From Vitrella brassicaformis (Eukaryota > Sar > Vitrellaceae), in assembly GCA_001179505.1 (NCBI GenBank), contig CDMY01000248.1, forward strand, positions 46,159 to 110,158: a stretch of DNA of 64,000 nt, given 5' to 3'. The position numbers and the translations under genes are program-made. Below, piece after piece: positions 13,347 to 26,253 of the stretch (the stretch's first letter is position 1; each line of letters opens with the position of its first letter). The notes under the pieces were generated by a model that saw only the letters and a program-made list of their open reading frames with translations, ran no database searches and was not told the origin of the DNA.

Positions 13347-13375
13347 AAGCTCGCATTCTTGCATCTAAGCTCGCA
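13347..13375 (+). promoter_or_regulatory. Paired AAGCTCGCA element upstream of MCTS1
   Basis: AAGCTCGCA occurs at 13347-13355 and again at 13367-13375, exactly 20 bp apart in the same orientation. It lies in the 276-bp divergent region between the CEP290 start (13122) and the MCTS1 start (13399). The nearer copy ends 23 bp before the MCTS1 ATG. The same element recurs upstream of several other genes in this window. Confidence 0.6.
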
Positions 13376-13398
13376 TGTCAAGAGAGAGGAAGTCGGCG

Positions 13399-14207
13399 AT
13401 GTTCAAAAGGTACGGGGAAAGATCCAATGCACGTGTGAGTGTCCTTGCAGCCGCATTGATGATCATCTTCGTGTGGCTGTCAGGTTCAGCTACAGCGACG
13501 TGTCCACGCAGAACCAAGTCAAGTCATCCGTGCAGAGGAAGATCCGAACAGACGTGAGCTGAAAACATCGCCCCGCATATGCCGCTGTGGAGATCTTCCT
13601 TGTGTGTGTCAATGGTGGACAGTTGCTCGAGCAGTTCCCACGCCTTGACCCTGTCATCGATGACATTCTTCCGAAGAAAAGCCCTCTAGTCATCGCCAAA
13701 TGGTCAGCGAGGTGCCGCAGGTTCATTCTGCAACACGTGTGTGTTAGCTGTTAGCTGTTTGTGTGTTGTGCAGCCCCAACCAGATCCAGGTCGTGTTGGT
13801 CAACAGCGTGCCGGTGTGTGTGCAGTCGCGCGACGGCCCATGGGTGCCCACACTGAGGCTGCTCCACCAGCGTGAGCGACATGAAAGCACTGCACTGCCC
13901 TGTACTGCATCCCTCCCCCTTTCATCTCCATGCCTCCGTGTGGGTGTGAAACAAATATATGGATGGGATGGCATTGATTGATCAGATCCGTCGATGATGC
14001 CGAAGATGCAGGCCGACAAGGGCGCGACCAAGTTCATCATGGGCGGCGCCAACGTCATGTGTCCGGGCCTTACGCACCCCACTGGCGGCAGGATGGAAGA
14101 CGTGGACAGGGGAGCTGTCGTGGTCAGTCAATCGGGAAGCGATGGATGGATAAATGGATAAATGGATGGATGGGGGAATGGACCATCGACATGTGCCGTG
14201 CTGGTTG

Positions 14208-14239
<32 letters not shown>

Positions 14240-14598
14240 GTTCAGCAAATTCTGCTCGAGGGGAGGGAGCATGCCTGTGCGGTCGGCATCATGACTATGA
14301 GCACCGCTGAAATGTACGCACCCAAGTACAACCTTGGTACCTGTGTGCTCTCTCCACCTTAATCGTATTGTGTTCTGTTGTGCGCTTTCTCTCCTCGGCT
14401 GTGTCGTCCATCCATCCATGCATCAGTCGGAAGGAGAACAAGGGTGTGTGTATAGAGGTGGTCCACGTGCTCAACGACGGACTGTGGAAGGTACGCAGGC
14501 GACGACCGCCACCGCGTGTCTGTCACCTCACCCCTGTCTGTCTGCACACGCCTGTACGTGCTGTCTGTCCTCTTTGGCAGACGAATCACTTCGGCTGA
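13399..14598 (+). CDS. MCTS1: MCTS1/Tma20 translation (re)initiation factor, PUA domain
   Basis: Eight exons fit in phase: 13399-13409, 13484-13553, 13623-13702, 13774-13871, 13986-14122, 14246-14313, 14427-14490 and 14581-14598 (TGA). The spliced protein starts [17 protein letters not shown] and contains [18 protein letters not shown], then the PUA core [19 protein letters not shown] and a C-terminal LNDGLWK. It matches human MCTS1 along its whole length of about 180 residues. With its partner DENR, MCTS1 binds the 40S subunit, recycles deacylated tRNA and supports reinitiation. The first coding exon is only 11 nt, so the start is set by the family N-terminus (MFK) rather than by an open frame. 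The upstream region is shared with the divergent CEP290-like gene. Confidence 0.92.
14210..14239 (+). repeat. (TGTC)n intronic tract in MCTS1
   Basis: Seven TGTC units end a few bases before the acceptor of the sixth MCTS1 exon (14246). This (+) gene carries TGTC on the + strand, whereas (-) genes carry the complement, so the tract follows the direction of transcription and probably acts as the pyrimidine-rich part of the acceptor. Confidence 0.85.
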
Positions 14599-14737
14599 AG
14601 CGAAAGGTGCCTGCCTGCCTGCCTGTCTGCCTGCCTGGTTCGTTCAGTTGAGCTGCATTTCTTGTGATAGCAAGGGCATGGTGGACTGACAGGGACAGGG
14701 ACATAGACAGAGAGGGTGTTTCTGTCGCGCGTGAGCA

Positions 14738-15722
14738 ATGCCATCCCCGCGTATAGATGGGGGCGAGCAGTCTCTCAACCTCCATTGCTCTGCTTCCGGT
14801 TCTTCCTTTCACACTAAGTCTTCGCTGCTCCCTTTGCAGAGCACCGGGCATGCGAAGACCTCACTGCGCCACCCGGCACGACCCTTACCCCCACCATCCA
14901 GCAGCACGAGTACAGCACGTCTGGGAGTGGCAGTGCAGAGGGACTCATATCGCCCGACGCCATCAGCCGTCTGGACCAGGCCATTCGGCACACTGTGCCA
15001 CGATGGTGTTGCCTTGAGTGTGGAGGGGCTGGTGTCCATGGGGCTGTCGACATGGGGCACGAGGGCGGTGACGACGTGTGTGCGATGGATCTGGATGGGG
15101 TGGATAAGCTCGTCCACCTGACTGGCGGCACTGATGGTAAGTCAGGCAAGCCACTACACCTCACCACACTGATCAGAGGTCATTCTGTGCCATGTGTGTG
15201 TCGTGCTGTGTGCAGAGTTCGTCTGTCATTCGAGTGGCGCCGCTGACGTGACTCACGTCAACGGCACACCGGACATCTGGGCGGACCAAGGTAGCCTCCT
15301 ACACCGCACCACACACAGACACCGTGACAGCTGAAGTCACCCCCGCCTCTCTCTCGGTGTGTGTCTCTGCCCCTGGCCTCTTTGTTTGCTCCATCTCTCC
15401 AGGTTGTCATTCGGTGAGTTCAGCTGTTGGTCCCTCCATCCCCGGCCAAGACGGCCCACAACTCGTTCACGTCGCCTCCCTCTAGGGCCGCTCATTGCTG
15501 ACACTGATCGCTAAGCGGCCGACCGCCGTGACTGATCATGTCGGTGGGGTCATCCGTGCAGTGCATCGCTGTCTACACTTCATATCTGACGGCAGTTGCC
15601 CACTGCACTGCCCAGCTTGTGCATATCTTATCCAGCAAAGACACTCCCTTATCCAAGACATCAGCAGACTCTTCCGTGTCATCTGTCTTTCACTGCGTCT
15701 TCCATGTCCATGTGGCGCATGA
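14738..15722 (+). CDS. Hypothetical small multi-exon protein
   Basis: I do not recognise this gene. A phase-consistent chain can be built: ATG at 14738 with a short first exon ending at 14750, then 14840-15136 (Ser/Thr-rich, then a Cys/His-bearing segment WCCLECGGAG and MGHEGGDDVCAMDLDG), then an exon from about 15216 to 15290 (EFVCHSSGAADVTH), a mini-exon near 15404-15412 and a last exon from 15486 to a TGA at 15720-15722. The Cys and His residues could bind metal, but no known finger spacing is obvious. It lies between MCTS1 and the SDR gene on the same strand. The first and last exons are the weakest parts. The last exon contains another plausible acceptor and may be partly UTR. Confidence 0.4.
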
Positions 15723-15828
15723 AGTCAGAGATCTACCTCCACGGTGGAGCAGGGAGCCAGCCAGGACTCATAGGAGCGCCGCCAAGCTGCCGGACATAGG
15801 AAAAATCGTGGGGGGGAAGAGAGAGGCT

Positions 15829-15844
15829 GCTCGCTTAGCTCGCA
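15829..15844 (+). promoter_or_regulatory. TTAGCTCGCA element upstream of the SDR gene
   Basis: CTTAGCTCGCAG with a second GCTCGC core about 9 bp upstream. The element ends about 25 bp before the SDR ATG at 15869 and points toward that gene, as it does upstream of MCTS1. Confidence 0.5.
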
Positions 15845-15868
15845 GACGTGGGCGAGAGCGAGGGGGAA

Positions 15869-17228
15869 ATGGTACTCCTGTCGTACCTGGCGGCCTTCTT
15901 CTCCGCATTTGGTGCGATATTCTTCGTCTACTGCGCCTTCAATATCGCCCGGTGGATCTATGACGTCTTTCTCGCTTCATCAAGCGACGCCTATCTGGCG
16001 GCGTTCAAGGGCGACTGGGCGTTGATCACGGGTGCGGCTGGCGGCATCGGGCGGTGCTTCGCCGAGCAGCTGGCTGCACGAGGGTTGCACTTGATTCTGG
16101 CTGACATCAATGAGGCGGGCTTGGAGGAGCTGAGGGGCCTTCTGGCGGGCCGGTTTCCAGCCGTGAGCATCAAGACGATGAGGCTGGATCTCATGGGCGA
16201 GGCGGCGGCCATCGAGGCCAACCTCAAGATATTCATGCAGGACCACGGCATCAACAAGATCGGTACTACGTCACGCACACCAACGACACACTCACCCAAT
16301 GCATTACTGACATGACGTCCTTTCCTGCGTGTCCCATCCCATGGCATGCGATGCAGGTGTGTTGCTGTGCTGTGCGGGCGGCGTGGGTCGCTATGCCGTG
16401 GTCAACGAGCGGCCGACGTCTGCGGTGTACCGTGACGTGCAGTACAACGTGTCGTCGACGCTGCTGTGCTGCAGCTTCGTGATACCCTACATGAAGCACA
16501 ACGGCCGCGGACTCATCATGCTCATGTCTTCCATGAGCGCACTCTCGGGCATGCCCGGCTCGCCCGAGTACAGCGGGGGCAAGGCCTTCCTCCGGCTTTG
16601 GAGCTTCTCGGTCGAGGAAGAACTCAAGATCGACAACATACTCATCACCGCCTTCACGCCAGGTACGTAGGTGGGTGGAGCTGCTGTGCTGGGCTGTGCT
16701 GTGCATCCTTCTCGGACGTCCCTTTTGCTGAGCTGTGATGGCATCTGATTGCTGTGGCTGGCAGGGTTCATAACAACCCCACTGACGCAGTACGCGCGGG
16801 GGCTGCTTGTTGCCGAGCCCGAGTCCTTCGTCCGCTGGGCCTTGCACAAGTGCCACCGGGGCCCGGTGTGCAACCCGCACCCGGGACATGCCCTGCAAGA
16901 GGCCCTCGGGGTCAACATACTGGGAATCAGGTGCGCACCACTCACCCACCCCAGGAAGGCGCAAGACTCCGGTGTCTGGTGCCTCTGGATGTATGTGCCT
17001 CTTGTGTTTGTGTGTGTGTGTGTCAGGTCGATGCGCAAGGCGGCGGAGATCGCTGCGTGCAAGATGGCCAAGCGTATGATGGCGAGCAAGAAGGAGGACG
17101 GCAGCCCCAGCCTGCTGGTGGAGCGCCAGGAGGCGAAGGACCATATCGAGAAGATGGCCAGCAAGCGAACGGCACTCTTCGACACTGCCGCCCGACCTGA
17201 GCTGTCCGTCGGACGGGTGGGTGGCTAG
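15869..17228 (+). CDS. Membrane-anchored short-chain dehydrogenase/reductase (HSD17B12/KAR-like)
   Basis: Four exons in phase: 15869-16262, 16357-16662, 16765-16930 and 17027-17228 (TAG). The N-terminus has one hydrophobic segment (residues about 3-25), followed by the Rossmann nucleotide site TGAAGGIGR, the strand-4 motif CCAGGVG in place of NNAG, the catalytic Ser in SSMSALSG and the Tyr/Lys pair in EYSGGK. Length is about 355 residues. The layout (N-terminal anchor, SDR core, basic C-terminal tail) resembles ER-bound 3-ketoacyl-CoA reductase/17-beta-HSD type 12 enzymes, which reduce the beta-keto intermediate in very-long-chain fatty-acid elongation using NADPH. The substrate class is inferred; the SDR fold is clear. 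The C-terminus is Lys/Glu-rich and lacks an obvious KKXX signal. Confidence 0.82.
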
Positions 17229-18160
17229 GGGGAATGGGGAGGTCGTCCGTGTGTCGCCTGTGCGGGTGCGTCCGTCCCTTGGTCTGTAATTCTCTCTTCG
17301 GCGTCATGGATGTCTGTCTGATATGTATTTGTGTGCCTACACAGAATGAATGCTACCTACGGTCGTGTCGTTTTTCCTTTTCCTTTTCCGCATAACTGAG
17401 TAACTTCGTCTGCGTCACACCCCTCGTCTGTGTCTGTGCCTCGTGTCGTACGTGTGTGCATTGCGTGCTATGTTGAATAGGCTTCGTGTCGCGTGAGAGA
17501 GAGGGGGAGGGGGGGGGAGGGGGCGCGTGCTGTATCGATCCATCGAGCGTATGCAATTCATGGCCGTCCGTCCGGTGCTGTGACCGACGAGCTAGCTGTG
17601 TTGAGTGAGTGCGCTTCACAGACAGATGCCCTCCCTCCCTAGCTATCATGATGTCTATTATATCTATGCACATATGTATGTATTTTTCCCGTGAGTCGAT
17701 GTGTGGCGCCCTGCACGGGCGAAGCGGCTATCTATCGTTCGTTATTGTATGTCAGTCTTGCCGTTGAGAATGTGTGTGTTTGTGTTTGTGTATGCGCGTG
17801 TGCCGTTTTTCAAGGATGGTGGGTCATTTGTGGGAATGTATGTGTGTATGTGTGTATTGCCTGGCCATAAGCACATGCATACAAATGTGTGGGTGGTTGT
17901 GGTGCACACATGTGGGATCCTACTTGTGCATGAGTCGCAGTTTGAATGGATGGACGGCTCGAGTGCGTGCCGTGCGTGGCAACTCTGGCTGATTGATTGA
18001 TGTGTGGACGACTGACTGTCCGCTCATCACTCGCGTGCATTCAATGCATTCAATGCAGTACAGTACGTGAAGACTTCACACAGGGTATCTGTTTGGGTCT
18101 CATCCATCCACCAACACCACAGAGCGTCCCCCCATGTGTCCTCCTTCGTTGGTCCCTCTC
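17229..18160. other. Gene-free stretch downstream of the SDR gene
   Basis: About 930 bp with no coding signature. It is rich in TGTG, GTGT and GATT runs and has no chain of splice-compatible exons on either strand. It presumably holds the SDR 3' UTR and spacer. Confidence 0.7.
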
Positions 18161-18167
18161 CCTCTCT

Positions 18168-18370
18168 TCACCTGTCGCCCTGATCAATAGGCGCCCCCAC
18201 TGCTGATGTCGCTGTCGCCGGCTGGGTGTATCTGTGTCTCTGACTGTGGTGGTGCTGACTCGAACATTGGAAACATCGGGGGCGGGAGGGCTGACCCGAC
18301 GTCACCATCAGCTGCAGCGGAGAATGCCCCTGCAGCCGGCGAGTCACTGCCATAGATTGGACCGGCCGCC
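18168..18370 (-). pseudogene. Inverted partial copy of an internal exon of the RING gene at 43 kb
   Basis: Read on the minus strand, this stretch encodes SPAAGAFSAAADGDVGSALP, then FPMFES and HPAGDSDISSGGAY. It closely matches exon sequence of the plus-strand gene at about 43075-43303 (SPAAGPFPVAVDGDVG, FPMFDS, HPAGDSDISSGGAY). The similarity continues past the exon end into the donor GACAGGTGA and a few intron bases, so the copying was at DNA level, not through a spliced RNA. The copy carries a 4-bp insertion after GGCGCCTAT that creates an immediate TGA, and lacks one of two tandem GGTGACGTCGGGT units present in the 43-kb gene. No flanking exons of the parent gene are present. It sits just upstream of the subtilisin gene and may contribute to its 5' region. 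Confidence 0.75.
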
Positions 18371-18483
18371 GACGACGATGCAGCAGCAGCAGCTGCGGGG
18401 GAGGGCTCAGGAATTTTGCATGGCGATTGTAAATTTCGTACTCGGCAGGGTAGGGCTGACAGAGTGAATGCGGGAGGCTGGAG

Positions 18484-21415
18484 ATGTTTCCCGTGCACCA
18501 TCTGAGGGCCATGGTCCGCCTCCTGACCCTCCACATCGTTCTCGCCATCTCAATGTGGACCGCCACAGCCTTCGACTCTCCCCGGCGCCTGATGGTCGTC
18601 TACAGAGAAACCGCGAGCCCTCCGCCCTTCTCACGACGCCGGTTGGCCGACGGCACCCCCCTCTCGTCTTTCAGCCGCGTCCACCCAGACCACAGAAGGC
18701 GAGTGCTCTCACGCATGTCCTCCCACATGCCTCACCACAGCAACCACTCGACATTCCTCCCGCTGCTCGGCGTTGAGATCTTTGAAGCAGCTGCTGCTGA
18801 GGATGACTTGTCGACCGGCGGTCTGTCTGAGGTGTTGGCGGCGTTGCGTGGCGAGGATGGTGTGGAGGATGTGATGGAGGACAGCCCTGTTGATTTTGAG
18901 GCGAGCGGTTGGGAGGTCGACTTTATGCCATCCGAAAAGGGATGGGACCCCGACCTGCCCAAACAATGGGGCTTCGACAGCACATTCGCACAGCAGATTG
19001 GGTCCATCGGAGAGGGACCACCGGATGCTGCAGAGGAGCGTCATCACCACGCTGGGAGGGGGAGGGGTGACAAAGCCGCAGATCAAGGACCCAATAAGGC
19101 GGCCGACAAAGCTGTGGATGTGGACATTGATGCGGTGGAGGCGCTTGCCGAGTGGGAGCCGAAGGAGAAGGACGTGGTGATAGCGCTGATCGACAGTGGG
19201 GTGGACGTGACGCACCCTGACCTGAAGGGGCAGCTGTGGGTGAATGGCGGTGAGGTGCCGGACAACGGGATCGACGACGACGGCAACGGCTACATCGATG
19301 ACATACACGGATGGGACTTCAAGTAAGCAAAAGTGGACAGGAAGGAGACCATGCGACAAACCAGCTGGACCGATGTTGATTGGTCTATCGCAGGGATGAG
19401 GTGCAGGGCCATGCGCCACAAGACACCTTCGGCCACGGCAGCCACGTGGCCGGCATTATCGCAGGTGTGTCAGTGAGTTCATCACGCATCCTTGCACGCT
19501 ACGATCTGTTCCTTCCAGGTCGGCATCGCAATGACGTGGGCGTCGCTGGCGTCTGCCCAACCTGCAAAATCCTCGCACTGCGAATCCTTGACAAAAAGTA
19601 CACTTCATACAGACAGACAGGCAAACCTTTTGCTTTGCTTTGCCATTCCTCCCGCTTCCACGTGTGTCCGTCGTCTCCTCCCCCTCTGTGCAGAGGTCGC
19701 GGGTACTGGAGTGACGCCATCCGTGCGCTGGAGATGGCCATCGCGGCCGGCGTGCAGATCACCTGCCACGCATTCGGCGCCCCAGACTACAGTCCGACCT
19801 TTGAAGTGGTCGCCAGGCGGTAGGCAGACAAACAGAAAAGACATTCTGCATGGACTCCATGCTGACGATTCGTTCGTTCAGGGCGGGCGAGAGGGGCATG
19901 CTGATCATTGCTGCCGCGGGCAACAGCGGCAAGCACGTGGACGAGAAGCCGCAGTACCCTGCCGCCATGCCTCTGGCCAACATGCTGAGCGTCACCTCCA
20001 TCTCTCAAGACGGGTCGGTCAGCTGGTTCAGCAACACACATCCGAAGCGCGTCCACATGGCCGCACCGGGGGACAAAATATGGAGCTTGGGTAAGTGACT
20101 GCACTGTCAGTGCGACAGACAAACATGGCAATCTGTCCACTGGTTCGTTCCCCGTTTCTCAGATAAGGATGGCGGCTACCGATTCCGCACCGGCACGAGC
20201 CAGTCGACTGCCTTTGTCGCGGGGATTGCTGGTCTTTTGTTGGCCGAAGACCCCTCCCAGTCATGGGAGCAGCTCAAGGACAGGCTGCTGCGGGGCGTCA
20301 AGCCACTGGACAACTTGAAGGACATCACCAGCACGGGTGGCCTGGCCAGTGCACTGCTCGCGCTGAGGACCGAGAAACGACCTCTCGAGGAGATATGTGA
20401 GTGAGCTTCAAGGCGGGCACGAAAAGGTCGTCTCGACATGTGGTATGCATGCCTCATGTGTGTGTCAGATGGGGAGTGTCAGTTCCACGACCCCTGCGCG
20501 ACGGACGCCACGTGCCATGATGCCAAGCATGAGAGCAAAGACAATGGGAAGGACCCCAAGAAAGGCGGCGAGATGCCCAAGCTGATGGCTGCAGAGGTCC
20601 TTGAGGTGGACAGGAAGGCGCTCAACGCCTCCCAGCCAACATGCACCTGTCCTGAGGGCCTCGATCACAACCACGCTAGTCTCAAATGCACCGGTAAGGC
20701 AACGCAACGCACTGATGGGATGTAATACGGCACTGATGCGGTCACCCACATGTCTTCCTCCCCTGTGGCGTGCACAGATCGAGATGAGTGCAGTCTGGGT
20801 GAGGAGATGCATGGCTGCAGCCAGGCCTGCGTCAACACGGAGGGCTCCTTCCACTGCGCATGCTGGCCCGGCTTTGCCCTCAATGACGACCGGCGCACGT
20901 GCTCGGCCGCCAAGGACAAGGAGGAGGCCGATGTCTCATCCCCGCCCTCTTCCCCCAAGAGGCCCGAGGGCTTCCTCGAGCAGCGGCAGCAGTCGCGGCT
21001 ATCGCGCCCGTCTCTCTTTTCGTCCATCCCCTTCCTCCAGATCCCCGAGAATCTGTTTGGCTTTGGAGGCTTCGGCAACAGGAAACCTGACATGGCCACA
21101 GGGAGGAATCTTGCGGCTGATGACCCTTGGGAGGGCCCTGGCAGTAATGCGACGGATGTCCATTATGTGGCTGAGGAGGGGATCGGTCGGTTGCTCTCGC
21201 CTGTGGTTGTGCCGACGCCTCTGTTGGAATCCCCTTTATGGGGCGATGGTGATGGTGATGAGCAGGGGGGTCTGCTGGATATGGCGTTGGATCGAGTGGC
21301 CGTGAGGGATGCGCTGCATGCGTACGTGGGAGGTGACACGGATGGCGTGACTGACCTCTTGACCTTCTTGAACAGGACCACTCAGAGGACGACCCATGGC
21401 ATGGCTGATGGATAA
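18484..21415 (+). CDS. Secreted subtilisin-like serine protease with EGF-like modules
   Basis: Eight exons join in phase to an 806-residue protein: 18484-19322, 19394-19464, 19519-19597, 19694-19819, 19882-20090, 20163-20396, 20469-20693 and 20778-21415. An N-terminal signal peptide (LLTLHIVLAISMW) precedes a prodomain of about 200 residues. The S8 catalytic triad is visible as Asp in ALIDSGVDVTHPD (about residue 236), His in HGSHVAG (about 294) and Ser in GTSQSTAFVAG (about 452), with the oxyanion Asn in AAGNSG. The C-terminal third carries a Cys-rich EGF-like segment and a calcium-binding EGF (DRDECSLGE, CVNTEGSFHC). Subtilisins of related parasites mature secretory and surface proteins; EGF modules suggest a partner or matrix anchor. 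No C-terminal membrane segment was found. An alternative start is the ATG at 18511, which still keeps the signal peptide. Confidence 0.9.
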
Positions 21416-22394
21416 ATGATATGGTGTGCAGTGCATGCGACTGAATGAGTGGGTTTTGCGTGGAGTGGATGGATGGATGGCCTGACAGTGTGTATCTATC
21501 TATCTAACCATACCATGCCGCGTGTAAAGTACACTTGAGTACTCTCGTCCATCCATCCCAACCGATCTGATCGGTCATACAAGACAAGCTCTTCCACAAA
21601 CCAACCAGCCGTCCAGCGAATGATTATGCACACGGATGGGATGTCGCGGGTCTGGATGTCATGTGACTGACGGAGCACCTACCGTGTGAGTGAGGGACTT
21701 CATGAATTTGAGAGAATCCGACACAACGGACGACCCAATCTCATGCCGAAGAGACTGAGTCAAACGTCAAGGTCGAGTTCACCAAATCCATGAAGTGCCC
21801 TCCCTCTGAATGAATCAGCTGATAGGCCCACCCAATCCAGTATCGACGGGCCTCGCTATACAGTGAGTGACTGAGTGAGTGAACGGTGGGCAGGCACAAT
21901 GCACAGCGGAGGCATCGGCCGTGGCAGGCGGAATCACATAGTAGGCAGGAAGGAAGGTCTGCGCAGAGCGGCCCCTGCGCACCCAGTCGATCACGTTAGT
22001 CAGCCATCTAAGCAGAGAGAAACACAGAGCTCCCCTCCCTCCCTCCCTCCCTCCCTCGCCGCCTCTTCCACTTAATTATAGGAGGGAAGTAAATAAGGGG
22101 GAGTGCTCTACCGTACCGATAGGCAACCATGCACCCCGCCACGCCAGCCAGCCAGCTACGCAGCCATCAATCAGTCCACCCAGCCACCCTTTCGTCCATC
22201 CCTCCCTGAACGACTTTCATTCAGGTCGGTCTGTCTGTCTGTCTGCCTGTCTGTCGACTCGACCCGGCCCGTCCGTCTTTCTTGGCATCGATCTGATCTA
22301 CCGTACTGAAGTCGCCTGCCTGCCTGCCTCGATGGCTCAATCAATCTACACTACACACCACACCACAGTCTACCGTGGCCGCATCACTACGCCA
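21416..22394. other. Convergent spacer, low-complexity
   Basis: This lies between the 3' ends of the subtilisin and GMD genes. It contains GATG, TCTA and CCCT runs (the CCCT array is at about 22032-22057) and no splice-consistent coding exons on either strand. Confidence 0.7.
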
Positions 22395-25082
<2,688 letters not shown>

Positions 25083-25388
25083 TTACAATCAGTCCATCGC
25101 TTCTCTTCCCTCCCCTCCCCTTCCCCTTCATAAATATTTCCAGCAGGCGCCGCTACACCATAGTCGACGAAACTGGCCAGCAAGCGGCTCTGGTGGCAAC
25201 GGGATAAGTTCTCTTGGCCGGGGCCTTCAGGGGCTGCTCATTGTGGCGTTGGCGGCACCATCTCGCTCGCCGGGCGCTGCTCAGCAAAGGCCGCCGTGCA
25301 GAAAAGATCTGGGTCAAGGTACGTGAGGCATGCCTGGCTGGATGGTTCTGAGTCATCGCGTAACGCAGACATTCAGGGGCTTTGACGT

Positions 25389-25533
25389 CATGCTGGCCGG
25401 CGGGCTGCCATGCATGACATTGGTGTCAGAGGCCGGCAAGAGCGGCTTCGGCAGTGTCTACAAGGTGCTGCAGGGCGGCGCAAGTGGCCAGTTCAGAGCC
25501 GTCAAGCAGATACATACCAGGGGACGTGCATGA
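25389..25533 (+). pseudogene. Orphan protein-kinase N-lobe fragment
   Basis: From an ATG at 25389 the frame gives a glycine-rich loop GKSGFGSVYKV followed by GQFRAVKQI, i.e. the ATP-binding loop and the VAIK lysine of a Ser/Thr kinase N-lobe. A possible upstream exon ends at a GT near 25318 and joins at the AG near 25374. Nothing resembling the C-lobe (HRD, DFG, APE) follows in the next 700 bp. Either reading on or splicing to the next candidate exon (about 25575) reaches a stop quickly. The sequence therefore looks like a truncated copy or relic. A very short expressed protein cannot be excluded. Confidence 0.5.
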
Positions 25534-25559
25534 AGCTGTTCCCTCTCCCCTGTCTATTG

Positions 25560-26253
25560 CGTTTGTGTGTGCAGCAAGGACTGTTGCACAGATTGCTGGG
25601 TGAATGGCAGACAGCTGTCACGTTGTACGTATGTGCCTGCCTTAATTCGACTTCTTTCTTGTTTTGTCGGGTCGTGCAGGGGAGAGAGACGTCAGCAGCC
25701 ACCCCTGCAGGTGTGTATGTAACTACTTGTCGTGTGGTGTAGCCCCCACGTGTGCACAGCATCTTTACTGGTTGACACACAAGACAGATAGCTATGTACG
25801 CTGGTTGGTGAAGTGTGTCGGGCTTCCGTCCGTGTGTGTTGCCTTGTCTTGCCTGCATTGCATTCGCTTTTCTTTTGGGCTGATTGACTGATTGGATTGC
25901 AACAAACAAACAAGTGATAATGAATGACACACCCAACCAACGACAATCAGTCAGTCAGAGAGATAACGAGTCTGCCTGCCACACGTACGTATACGCTTCG
26001 TGTGACCATCCTAAAAGCACTGACAAGGCCCTGGGGAACAATTACCAAATGTACCTGTCTGTATCCACGCCCAGCCTTCGCGTCCTTCTTCCAACCACGG
26101 CCGGCCACTGAGGACACACATACGTACCACAGACAACACGCAGTCGGCACATCCAGCCATGCACTGGTCTGGTCGTCCAGAGAGCTCACCTGGGGCTCTT
26201 GTCGACGCGAAGAGGCCTCAGTCATTTCGCCGCAGCTGCACCCCTCATTCCAT
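25560..26253. other. Gene-free stretch after the kinase fragment
   Basis: About 700 bp. No exon chain, no membrane or repeat protein signature, and no kinase C-lobe was found on either strand. Confidence 0.6.
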
